15,732 nt of DNA from Amoebophilaceae bacterium (GTDB taxonomy: Bacteria; Bacteroidota; Bacteroidia; Cytophagales; Amoebophilaceae): the NCBI GenBank assembly GCA_025455725.1, contig JALOLY010000021.1, forward strand, positions 1 through 15,732. The letters run 5' to 3'. The notes beneath the pieces were generated by a model. The model was not told the origin of the DNA and did not search any database. It saw only the letters and a program-made list of their open reading frames with translations. A program made the position numbers and the translations under genes. Of this stretch, positions 7,309 through 15,154 are shown in pieces; position 1 is the first letter of the stretch; every line of letters begins with the position of its first letter.

Positions 7309-8376
7309 ATGAAAAAGAAACTAGGCATTATTATAGAAGGTAGCGATTGCTCTGGTAAAACTACCTTGGTGAATCGGTTGAGATCGAAGCTGAGCCCTCA
7401 TGGCTGGTACTCGCTCTCTTTGAGTCACCGCATAGCAGATCAATTTGAACTTTATTTAGAGAAATATATCAGAGATGAGAGAATTATCTATGACCGGGCA
7501 CACTTTAGCGAAATTGTTTATGGGAATCTATGGCGGGGGCATTCTGGATTGGCTAACTGGCAAAAAGACTTCCTCAACAAATTTGTTCTCGAGAACTTTG
7601 TTGTCGTTCTAGCCCAAGCGCCTAAAGATATCTTGCTCCAGCGCTATAATTCACGGCAACAAGAACAGGCTGTTAGTATTGAAGAGTTGTGGAGCATACA
7701 AAATATGTTTCAAAAAGAGATGCAAGACGCAAGAATCATCCAATACCAGTCTACCCATTTTTCGTCGTTAGACGAGGTAGTCAATCAAATAGTGACTACT
7801 CTGGGTGTTGAAGACGACGGTGCAGCATCGTTAAAAACGCAACAAAAGCCAAGAAATATCAAAGACTTTATTCTGTTAGAAGGTGCCAATGGGAGTGGTA
7901 AATCCGCTCTGGCTAAGCTACTCGAAGTCAACATGGTGGGTTGGAGTGTTAAAACCCTAGACTATCAAGACCAGGACCATTTTATGAGGTATTTACAAGC
8001 ATATAGTCTGCACAAAGAGACCATATTTGATAAAGGACACCTTAGCGAAATAGTGTATGCAAATCTTTTTAGAGATGGACATAGCTTTTCCCTAAGAGAG
8101 CTCCAATTTCTCAATGAATATATTCTCCATAAGAGTACAATCATATTCTGTAATCCTCCATTAGCTACTATCCTAGAGCGTGTTAGAAAAGCAGCGTATC
8201 CCAAGTATATACGGGAAGATACTTTAGAGAGCATTATTCATTCGTTTAAAACATTGCTTGAGGTGCTTCATTTACCACATCTGGAAGTGGATACTTCTGA
8301 CTCCCGGGCTGTCGATGACGTGGTGCAGCAAGTGAGAGAATTCTACCAAACCTTAACTCACCGAGATATGAACTGA
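7309..8376 (+). CDS. Tandem-duplicated P-loop kinase, thymidylate-kinase-like (function unproven)
   Basis: The 355-residue product is two copies of one P-loop kinase domain joined head to tail. The first half has Walker A GSDCSGKT (11-18), YDRAHFSEIVYGN (61-73) and FLNKFVL (88-94). The second has GANGSGKS (192-199), FDKGHLSEIVYAN (240-252) and FLNEYIL (267-273). Equivalent motifs are 179-181 residues apart, showing an internal duplication. The layout (E-G-x-x-x-S/G-G-K-S/T near the N-terminus, a central DR, and an Arg-rich lid region near 112-116 and 291-300) resembles thymidylate and other deoxynucleotide kinases. In these the D-R pair binds the nucleotide base or phosphate. In the second half DR has become DK, and only that half has a YIRED-like segment (300-304) recalling the lid of phage-type enzymes. 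The halves may therefore differ in substrate, or one may be regulatory. Single-domain relatives are about 200 residues. Its place opposite folA hints at thymidylate supply, which is inference. No Shine-Dalgarno sequence precedes the ATG. Confidence 0.85.
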   Translation: MKKKLGIIIEGSDCSGKTTLVNRLRSKLSPHGWYSLSLSHRIADQFELYLEKYIRDERIIYDRAHFSEIVYGNLWRGHSGLANWQKDFLNKFVLENFVVVLAQAPKDILLQRYNSRQQEQAVSIEELWSIQNMFQKEMQDARIIQYQSTHFSSLDEVVNQIVTTLGVEDDGAASLKTQQKPRNIKDFILLEGANGSGKSALAKLLEVNMVGWSVKTLDYQDQDHFMRYLQAYSLHKETIFDKGHLSEIVYANLFRDGHSFSLRELQFLNEYILHKSTIIFCNPPLATILERVRKAAYPKYIREDTLESIIHSFKTLLEVLHLPHLEVDTSDSRAVDDVVQQVREFYQTLTHRDMN

Positions 8377-9426
8377 GTGTAAGTCTTATGCTCCTGACAG
8401 GTCAAAAAGATAGCATCGGAGGACCGTCGTAAAAGCACCAACACAACGCCTTTTGACGGTTCTTTGTTGACCCCTGAATCGTATAATTTTAAACTGGGAG
8501 AAGACGTGTGAAGAGGATTACTTAGACACAAAATTCTACAACAAACTTGAAATAACCCAAATTGATCGAAAGTGTAGCATACGTTTGTAACCCGCCTTAC
8601 CCCACCTAAAATATACTTATGAAGAGTCGGCAAGTGCTTTTTACGTGCCCCTTACGGTGGCTGCTCTTCAACAGGCAGGTTAGCGCTCTTCGTACATGTC
8701 GCTGCCCCGTTAGTCGATATAGGTCATCCCGGTTGTTGGATATCACAACTATAAATTATGGTACCTTTGTGTGTCTATGTCAGGCAAATTATAGATCAAA
8801 TGGTCTTTGCAGCGCCTCAGGGTCCAATTAAATTGTACCGGAGGGGGTGTGGAAAAAAGGAGCCACAAGAATATGATCCATCAAAATCTTCCAAGTCTTC
8901 TCTTCCCAGTCTTAGTTTTTCAATGCATCAACTACGTAACTCTCCGGAGTTGTATGGTATCCTTCCAGCATTGTGCATTCTGGTGATATATTTTCTGTAT
9001 GGGCTGAGGCAATTTTCGCTGATGGGATCAGTGTGTTGTATAAGCACTAATACGCAGCTTTACAAAAACTGCAACAGCACGACGATAGCTACTGCGAGAT
9101 CATGTTCATAAACTAGCAATTTGCTGAATTTCCTCTTTACCAGAAGGTATTACGGCAGGGATTAGGGCTATTGTTGGTAGCGTTGACGTGTTACAAGTCA
9201 CATGCACTCACAGCACTGTAGTCAAAGACAGCGTTGCCATGATTGCGCTTGTGCAATCAAAAATGGGCTTTATGTTGAGCTACACGATGGGATACTCACG
9301 GGAGAACTACAACCTACAATCCACTGCTAGAGGACGGTGAACTATTCATCGCTAAGTATGATTCACCTTATCTGTATCTTTACATGATGCTACGAGCAGT
9401 TATACCAGTTTCATTTTATTGCCAGC
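8377..9426. other. Gene-free region between kinase gene and ruvB
   Basis: About 1.05 kb without a supported gene. Short open frames on both strands give peptides without recognisable motifs. Two structures stand out: the hairpin at 8423-8460 and a perfect 7-base-pair hairpin at 9240-9259 (TGATTGC/GCAATCA), which is followed by an A-run and so is not a terminator on this strand. A stop-free frame at 9128-9337 (+) has no start codon at its head. Decayed coding sequence is a reasonable guess but cannot be shown by eye. Confidence 0.55.
8423..8460 (+). terminator. Hairpin downstream of the tandem kinase gene
   Basis: ACCGTC (8423-8428) pairs with GACGGT (8455-8460), and AAAAG (8431-8435) with CTTTT (8450-8454), leaving a 2-base bulge and a 14-base loop. 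That gives eleven base pairs, starting 47 bases after the kinase stop. The downstream bases (TCTTTGTTG) are only partly T-rich. It could be a transcript-end structure or a processing signal. Confidence 0.4.
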
Positions 9427-10455
9427 CTAGTCAAAAAGTGTTTTCGTGTGCTTAGGAGGTACGAGATGGAGGTGTTGATACGCTTTGTCAGTGGCGGTTC
9501 GACCTCGAGATGTTCGCTGTAAGTAACCCTCTTGAATAAGAAAAGGCTCGTATACTTCTTCAAGTGTTTCTGCCTCTTCGCCACAAGCAGTAGCAATAGT
9601 ACTAATCCCTACTGGCCCACCATTGAACTTTTTGATAACGGTGGTCAAAATGCGATTGTCCATTTCGTCTAAGCCATACTCGTCCACTTCCAGGGCTTTG
9701 AGTGCTATTTGGGCGATGGCCATGGTGACGGTACCGCTCCCTCTAATCTGTGCAAAATCACGTGTCCTTCGGAGCAAGTTGTTGGCTATACGGGGCGTCC
9801 CCCGGCTTCTGCGAGCAATTTCGTACGTTGCTTTTGGTTCGATATTGACTGCTAGTAGTTGACTTGATCGTTGTACAATCTTGGTAAGTAACGTTGCATC
9901 ATAATACTCTAAGCGTGTGTTGATCCCAAAGCGTGCTCGTAGTGGTGCTGTGAGGAGTCCCGAGCGTGTGGTGGCGCCCACGAGTGTAAAAGGATGTAGG
10001 CTGAGTTGCACGCTACGTGCATTGGGTCCTGAATCAAGTAGGATATCAATCTTAAAGTCTTCCATGGCTGTGTAGAGGTATTCCTCTACCACTGGGTTGA
10101 GGCGGTGGATTTCGTCGATAAATAGCACATCGTGTGGCGCCAAGTTGGTGAGCAAGCCTGCCAAGTTACTGGGCTTATCTAGTACAGGGCCCGAGGTTGC
10201 TTTTATGTTGGCATTTAGTTCATTGGCAATGACGTGCGCTAGGGTTGTCTTACCCAATCCTGGAGGTCCGTGCAGCAGCACATGGTCTAGGGATTCTTTC
10301 CTTTGTTGAGCGGCCTGAACGAAGATTTTGAGGTTGGCCATCAGTTTTTCTTGGCCTGTAAAGTCTGCAAAGTTCAAAGGTCTTAAAGCACGTTCCACTT
10401 CTTTTTCAGCGTTGTTGAAGTGGGGTGTGTTTGGCTTTAGATACTCCTTTCGCAT
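9427..10455 (-). CDS. ruvB: Holliday junction branch migration ATPase RuvB
   Basis: RuvB forms hexameric rings that, with RuvA, drive branch migration of Holliday junctions during recombination and restart of stalled forks. The 342-residue length is standard. The N-terminal AAA+ domain has Walker A GPPGLGKTT (63-71), Walker B LFIDEIHRL (111-119), sensor 1 GATTRSGLLT (160-169) and the arginine-finger segment PLRARFG (171-177). Sensor 2 lies in RGTPRIANNLLRR, and the C-terminal winged-helix domain ends in GYLQRTSRGRTAT. All key residues are present. The ATG at 10455 gives the expected N-terminus with ERALRPLNFADFTGQE at 21-36. The gene is divergent from holA across 140 bases. The best minus-strand promoter candidate there is TACTGTTG (10516-10523), one mismatch from TAnnTTTG. 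ruvA and ruvC are not in the window. Confidence 0.99.
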   Translation of the reverse strand: MRKEYLKPNTPHFNNAEKEVERALRPLNFADFTGQEKLMANLKIFVQAAQQRKESLDHVLLHGPPGLGKTTLAHVIANELNANIKATSGPVLDKPSNLAGLLTNLAPHDVLFIDEIHRLNPVVEEYLYTAMEDFKIDILLDSGPNARSVQLSLHPFTLVGATTRSGLLTAPLRARFGINTRLEYYDATLLTKIVQRSSQLLAVNIEPKATYEIARRSRGTPRIANNLLRRTRDFAQIRGSGTVTMAIAQIALKALEVDEYGLDEMDNRILTTVIKKFNGGPVGISTIATACGEEAETLEEVYEPFLIQEGYLQRTSRGRTATDKAYQHLHLVPPKHTKTLFD

Positions 10456-10464
10456 TGCTTATTT

Positions 10465-10497
10465 TTTCATAAAGGTAGTTAACCGGGGGTAATTTTG
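10465..10497 (+). promoter_or_regulatory. Putative holA promoter
   Basis: TTTC (10465-10468), a 21-base spacer and TAATTTTG (10490-10497), an exact match to the Bacteroidota -7 element TAnnTTTG. Transcription would start near 10504, leaving a leader of about 90 bases before holA. The -33 box differs from TTTG at one base, as in copy A upstream of atpD. Confidence 0.5.
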
Positions 10498-10595
10498 GGA
10501 AGTATTCCAGTAGCCCAACAGTACTAACGTCCCTATAAAAAAGCATCTTAAATACGTTTGTGAGCTGTACTTTAGCTGTCTAAGTTTGCGGTATC

Positions 10596-11618
10596 ATGGC
10601 GTATACTCCTCAACAGGTTCTCACTGCACTCAAACAAAGAATATATGCCCCAGTATACTTCTTTCATGGGGAAGAGCCCTATTATATCGATACGCTTGTC
10701 AATTACATAGAATCAAATGTGCTTAATGCTTCGGAAAAAGATTTTAATCTGACAGTAGTGTATGGAAGAGACCGGTCCATGCATGAGATTCTGACTTATG
10801 CTAGACGATTTCCGCTGGGCAGTGAGCGACAGGTTGTTATTGTCAAGGAAGCCCAGGAGCTACAGGACTTTAACAAAGAGGAAGGTAGCAGGCTTTTAGA
10901 GGTCTATGTACAATCTCCCCAACCCGCCACGCTGCTTGTTTGGGCGTACAAGTACAAAGTATTGGATCCAAGAAAATCTTTGAGTAGAGCATTAGCCCAG
11001 AAATCTGTCTTGGTGCATGCCAAGAAGTTATACGACAATCAAGTGGCTGCCTGGGTCTCTGCCTACGTACAAGAGAAGGGGTTGAGCATCACGGAAAAAG
11101 CCACTTTGATGCTACAGGAATACATAGGCAATGATTTGTCAAAGCTAGCCAATGAACTCGAAAAGATTCAACTCAATCTTGGGAAAGCTACTAACATTGA
11201 CGATAGCATGGTGCAGGCCTATGTGGGCATCAGCAGAAAGTTTAATGTTTTTGAGCTCCAAAAGGCTCTTGCACAAAAAGACGCCATGAGGGCTCTCCAG
11301 ATCGTGTTGCACTTTGGAGAGCATCCTGGTAGCAATCCAGCCATTCCTTTGGTGGCTCTGCTCTGTTCTTTTTTTAGTAAGCTGTTGCTTCTGCACCACG
11401 CCAAAGACAAATCAGAGTCGGCCTTGGCAAAGGTGCTACAAGTGAGCTTTTACTTTGTGCGAGACTATCTCCTGGCAGCGCAAAATTACCCTCTTAACAA
11501 AGTGATCAAAAACATCCAACACCTGCATCAGGCAGACTTACAACTCAAAGGAGTGGGCTATCCCGCCACGTCGGAAAGACAAATATTGCAGGAGCTGGTT
11601 TTGAAAATGATGCATTGA
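10596..11618 (+). CDS. holA: DNA polymerase III subunit delta
   Basis: HolA (delta) is the clamp-loader subunit that opens the beta sliding clamp so it can be placed on primed DNA at the replication fork. The 340-residue product has the family opening PVYFFHGEEPYYIDTL (19-34), the degenerate nucleotide-binding region that lacks a true Walker A lysine. The middle segment YIGNDLSKLANELEKI (176-191) follows, and the C-terminal collar helices end in LHQADLQLKGVG (310-321). Length matches the family (about 330-345). Delta is not itself an ATPase, so absence of a P-loop is expected. It is the sole gene of its transcript here. A TAnnTTTG promoter lies about 100 bases upstream, and the gene is divergent from ruvB, another DNA-metabolism gene. 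Confidence 0.93.
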   Translation: MAYTPQQVLTALKQRIYAPVYFFHGEEPYYIDTLVNYIESNVLNASEKDFNLTVVYGRDRSMHEILTYARRFPLGSERQVVIVKEAQELQDFNKEEGSRLLEVYVQSPQPATLLVWAYKYKVLDPRKSLSRALAQKSVLVHAKKLYDNQVAAWVSAYVQEKGLSITEKATLMLQEYIGNDLSKLANELEKIQLNLGKATNIDDSMVQAYVGISRKFNVFELQKALAQKDAMRALQIVLHFGEHPGSNPAIPLVALLCSFFSKLLLLHHAKDKSESALAKVLQVSFYFVRDYLLAAQNYPLNKVIKNIQHLHQADLQLKGVGYPATSERQILQELVLKMMH

Positions 11619-11937
11619 ACGCACCTGTTGCTACCTATGGCGGCGATGTTTCGTTTTTGTATTTTGGTACTGGTGGTGTTTTTATAGCCACCCTTGTATG
11701 TATCCACGTACTATCACTTTGAAACGCTCCGACGAAGTGCTGCGTTGCTACGTAACAATCCCCACTGGCTAAGTACTGCTCGTAAGTGCTCCGATGTCTC
11801 CCTTGTCATGATCACGGCACATAAGTTTAGTAACGCGTAGCACAGAAAAAAGGTGCCGAGGTAAGCTGACTGCCTACTCTATCCTGTATTTGATTTTTTA
11901 TTATACATACATTTTTTCCCAGTAGTGAGCTTTCCCC
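11619..11937. other. Gene-free region between convergent holA and MFS gene
   Basis: These 319 bases separate two convergent genes. No strong intrinsic terminator was found for either, although T- and A-rich runs lie at 11889-11919. A short plus-strand frame at 11637-11840, interrupted by one TAG, is described separately. Confidence 0.5.
11637..11840 (+). pseudogene. Possible broken small gene downstream of holA
   Basis: Nineteen bases after the holA stop, an ATG opens a frame that reads a short hydrophobic signal-like peptide (FRFCILVLVVFL) and meets TAG at 11685-11687. The same frame then stays open for 50 more codons to TAG 11838-11840. Apart from the single stop it would encode 66 residues with an N-terminal membrane or signal segment. 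This could be an inactivated secreted protein or a chance frame. I recognise no family. Confidence 0.2.
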
Positions 11938-13251
11938 TCAGAGTACATCAGTGTCAATAACAGACCTATATCCTTTCGGTACTTTATGATCTGGATGTGT
12001 CTCTTTCACAAAAAGGGGCAAGACGCTAGACAGAGCCAGCAATGCTGGAATAATGATGAGTGCAAAACAATAGTCTTCTAACGAGTAATGGGGAATGTTA
12101 TTTAGCATTGCCCCGCTCCAATGTGCATCAATCATGCCACCAATAAGAGGGTGGAAAATAATACCTGCAGCCATTACAATCATATTGACAAATGCAACTG
12201 AGACCCCACTCATTTTCAACGGCATAATTTCACAAATACTGGCAAATGCTAGGCTTTTTGCTGGATACGCAAATCCTCCGATGAAGAAAAGTGGATACAA
12301 CATGTATAGTGGCAACTTTACGGTGAAAACGACCAACCAGACGACTGCGGTAATGATTGAACCCATGATCATTGGAATGCGTCTACTTTTGATTCGGTCA
12401 GAAAAGAAAGCCCACACGGGCCCCCCGAAGGCTGCTCCAAAAAACATGGTCGACACGACCGAAGCGGCAACCTCAGAAATACCTGTCAAGCGCTCAACAA
12501 AGGGCACCCCCCATGCCACACCGAGGGTTGTAATTGGAAGGTACATGAGCATCCCATAAACTGCCAAGCTCCAAGCTTGTGTAGACTTCATAACGAGCAA
12601 AACGTTAGTTAATGGGTGTGTATTTTCGTGGATATCAGGTAGATCTTCATGGTGGTCAGCAGCGGGGTGCTTACCGATAACCAGATAAACAAGTATACCC
12701 ACTCCAATACCAATCAAGCCTAACACCTGCATCGTCATGGCAAAACCAGCTTTGTGCAATAACAGTTTTAAGGGTGCACCCCCTAAGCATGCACCTGTTG
12801 TGCCCATGAGTATGGTAGATCCTGTGACCTTGGCTACATGCTTTGGTTCAAGCCATATTGTACCCAGCTTTATCGTTCCAATGAATCCACAGGCCGCCCC
12901 CATACCCATAGTAAATCTAGCCAGGCCCCCAATAAAAGGACTTGTTGTACTTCCAAAAACGAAGCAGGCTATGGCACATAAAAAGGCTGCTCCACACAAA
13001 AATAAACGTGGGCCTAAGCGGTCCATTGTAATGCCGAGAGGTACTTGGGCCGTTGCATACGACCAATAATAAGTACCTACCATGAGTCCAAGACCAGCGG
13101 AGTCGATTGCAAAATTGGCGAGTAACGCTTCATGCATTACATTGGGCGAGACGCGGATCATGAATTGATACATGTAAAACAAGGCACCACAAGCAACAGT
13201 AATCCAGCCTCTGATGTTTTGTCTTCTGGTATTCGAATTGGGTTTAATCAT
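11938..13251 (-). CDS. Major facilitator superfamily transporter (substrate unknown)
   Basis: This is a secondary carrier of the inner membrane with about 12 transmembrane helices in two six-helix halves. From the ATG at 13251 it has 437 residues. Hallmarks are FYMYQFMIRVSP (25-36) at the end of TM1, the MFS motif A GITMDRLGPR (73-82) with Asp77, Arg78 and Arg82, and its second-half echo SDRIKSRR (284-291). The opening pattern resembles a group of MFS carriers that I associate with intracellular bacteria such as Legionella, Coxiella and Rickettsia. That is recollection, not a search result. The loop between the halves (about 194-213) carries five His and five acidic residues in about 18 positions, unusual for a sugar or amino-acid carrier. 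The frame extends to a GTG at 13272, but the ATG seven codons later is preferred. It probably imports a host metabolite. Confidence 0.93.
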   Translation of the reverse strand: MIKPNSNTRRQNIRGWITVACGALFYMYQFMIRVSPNVMHEALLANFAIDSAGLGLMVGTYYWSYATAQVPLGITMDRLGPRLFLCGAAFLCAIACFVFGSTTSPFIGGLARFTMGMGAACGFIGTIKLGTIWLEPKHVAKVTGSTILMGTTGACLGGAPLKLLLHKAGFAMTMQVLGLIGIGVGILVYLVIGKHPAADHHEDLPDIHENTHPLTNVLLVMKSTQAWSLAVYGMLMYLPITTLGVAWGVPFVERLTGISEVAASVVSTMFFGAAFGGPVWAFFSDRIKSRRIPMIMGSIITAVVWLVVFTVKLPLYMLYPLFFIGGFAYPAKSLAFASICEIMPLKMSGVSVAFVNMIVMAAGIIFHPLIGGMIDAHWSGAMLNNIPHYSLEDYCFALIIIPALLALSSVLPLFVKETHPDHKVPKGYRSVIDTDVL

Positions 13252-14876
13252 TTCCTTGTTTTTGATTACCACTCATTACACTAACGCACTGTTCTCAAGT
13301 TTATTATTGACAATTGGGCGGTGTTGATGCATCTTCCTCTCACCGTGCAGGACCCCATTTGCCGCGTCAGCTTAGGCTTCCTTGTGTATCTTCTGTGCTG
13401 GCTAGCTTTTGTTACGGGGACTCTTCTCTTCACGATTCGCTCACCAAATAGGACGTATCTGGGGGTGCTCACTACCCGTGTTTTCAGCCGCTACCAGCTA
13501 AAGCAGATGACTTGTATCGCTATGGCTCATGCAGAAAACATTTGCCAGAAAGACTAGTGAAATAACTTGGTTTCCACGGCCAAAGATAGTTTACAGCGTA
13601 CATTTTCCAAGATATAGGGTATAAACTCTATGTATCCGATGCGGTCGACGGTAGGGCAGGCGATCGACAGTGCCGCGTTGAGAGCTTTGCGCGGCATAAG
13701 ATCCTCTGAATGTACACCTTCACAGGGAGCCCCTTCATGTGATACTGTGGATGCTCATCCCCGTTCTAAATATAGGGCGAGCAGCCTCGTTTGCAGTGAA
13801 CTGCTTAAAAGCGTGTGAAGCTGAAAAAAAACGCTCTGTTACACGTAATAGCTATGTAGAGGCCTCACTTTACTCCTTCGGATTTTTTACACGATCTCAC
13901 CGGGCGACTCTACTCACGAGTCTTCATCGTTTTTGTGGGTTGTCCGAGACCCTCAATTACCTGTATCAACTGAGCACAGGCGTTGTGGATGAACTATTTG
14001 CGAGCAATCCTCCGAGAAAAAATTACTAACACCCAGAACTTCTCGCGCTCCCTTTGGGCTAGTGCTGTTGTCTTATCACCGGTAAACTTTGGTCATGAGT
14101 AAGAAAACACGACGCAACAATATGATAAGAGTGCAAACTAGGACGATTTTTTAGGGTATGGGGGCGTTTTTTTGAGTGCGATGTAACAATAAGGTCCAAC
14201 ACGGTACGGGATAATTGTCTAGAAGGCCGCCATGTGCCACGAGTGCATCAGGGCGCCTTGTATTGTTTTGATGAAAATACCAGGGGAACCAAGAATGATT
14301 TGCTCTGCGAATTAGCGCAAACTCATGAAGACCCCTACGCCAGTCAACCAAGATATACATAACGACAATCCACCATGTTGATTTGTTCTATACCTTTTTG
14401 AAAAGATAAAGGTGACTACTGTGCCTCCCAATCTCGCTACTATCAGCTTATACGTTGTATCGAAAATGAGGGCGTCTACGTCTGAATCTCGCGTGTATAC
14501 TGTGCTGGCAATCAGATAACATTCAGACATAGATCAATAGAGATTAATAAGCAGTGATGGCCGTGTAGACGATTACAGCCACGCATCTTTGAATATGTAG
14601 AAGGCTAATCTAATCATCAGCCCTAAAGTTATTAACCGTGGAGCCGCCCTTGAGATAAAGTTAGTATGATTATCCAAGCAGTCTTTCCTTCTACAAACTT
14701 ACATCGAGTGAGAAAATAGGTGCTCGCTGTGCAAAATATTTACGATTAATACCATTAATGGGTGATACTACGATACTATTTGTAAAGCAAGAGCGTCATC
14801 TTTCACTGAAATTGGGGGCTGCATGGCGATATGCGGGGTTGGTAATTGAGGTCACCCCAAATTTTTTGGTGAAAAC
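13252..14876. other. Gene-free region between MFS gene and 23S promoter
   Basis: About 1.6 kb without a supported gene and the largest gap in the window. Plus-strand frames at 13327-13557 (a 76-residue peptide with one hydrophobic stretch) and 13739-14029 have no recognisable motif. A stop-free frame at 14127-14358 lacks a start. No tRNA T-loop (GTTCGA or GTTCAA with a matching stem) and no 16S rRNA segment is present. The MFS promoter must lie at its left end; TAAACTTG on the minus strand near 13298 is a one-mismatch candidate. Confidence 0.55.
14835..14867 (+). terminator. Weak terminator-like element before the 23S promoter
   Basis: GGGGT (14835-14839) pairs with ACCCC (14854-14858) across a 14-base loop, followed by AAA and six T residues (14862-14867). 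The stem is short. It sits directly before the putative 23S promoter and could stop read-through into the rRNA unit. Confidence 0.25.
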
Positions 14877-14908
14877 GTTGGTATGTAATAGAAAACAAAC
14901 TACATTTG
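14877..14908 (+). promoter_or_regulatory. Putative 23S rRNA promoter
   Basis: GTTG (14877-14880), a 20-base spacer and TACATTTG (14901-14908). The -7 box is an exact match to TAnnTTTG and the -33 box differs from TTTG at one base. Transcription from about 14914 would give a leader of roughly 240 bases before the 23S rRNA. A less perfect alternative (TACTATTTG) lies near 14774. Confidence 0.55.
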
Positions 14909-14919
14909 GGGCATGAATT

Positions 14920-15023
14920 CGGTAGGCAGACTTCTCTGCTACCGAGGTCGAAAAAGATGAAAGTGCCGCCAGAGACCCTCAAGGCTTCTGGCTCACCTAG
15001 AGAGTAAAAAATTTAGCCAGAGG
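14920..15023 (+). promoter_or_regulatory. Structured 23S leader with two hairpins
   Basis: The first hairpin pairs CGGTAGGCAG (14920-14929, one bulged G) with CTGCTACCG (14936-14944), giving nine pairs and a 6-base loop. The second pairs CTTCTGGCT (14985-14993) with AGCCAGAGG (15015-15023), nine pairs including one G-U, with a 21-base loop. In addition CCGCCAG (14977-14983 region) can pair with CTGGCGG just after 15040. Both strong hairpins lie after the predicted start of transcription and before the boxA-like element, as in an rRNA leader. Confidence 0.5.
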
Positions 15024-15051
15024 GCAGTGTTTTTCACACGCCTGGCGGTCG

Positions 15052-15068
15052 TGTTCTTTGACATATTG
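15052..15068 (+). promoter_or_regulatory. boxA-like rRNA antitermination element
   Basis: TGTTCTTTGACATATTG resembles the E. coli rRNA boxA (TGCTCTTTAACA), bound by NusB/NusE to let RNA polymerase read through rRNA genes without early termination. A similar string precedes rRNA genes in many Bacteroidota. It lies about 87 bases before the 23S 5' end. Confidence 0.65.
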
Positions 15069-15154
15069 TAAAAGTAAAAGCGGGATAAAAACTTAAGATT
15101 CGACATTCACGCTAGAGCGAGTGCTCAAACGTGGACGTCGATTTTTGGGCATTA

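Noticed and set aside
8619..9111. Two overlapping plus-strand open frames (70 and 117 residues)
   Set aside because: Low-complexity Ser- and Cys-rich translations with no motif and no start signal, in a gap that shows no other sign of coding.
9240..9259. Perfect 7-base-pair hairpin TGATTGC/GCAATCA
   Set aside because: It is followed by an A-run on the plus strand and by no T-run on the minus strand, so it is not a terminator, and its distance from ruvB argues against a link.
13327..13557. 76-residue plus-strand frame with a hydrophobic stretch next to the MFS gene
   Set aside because: It lies over the expected MFS promoter and has no recognised family. A single hydrophobic run is weak evidence.
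13739..14358. Plus-strand frames at 13739-14029 and 14127-14358, considered as transposase or effector remnants
   Set aside because: Neither contains a DDE, ankyrin, TPR or F-box-like motif, and the second has no start. Both are within chance length.
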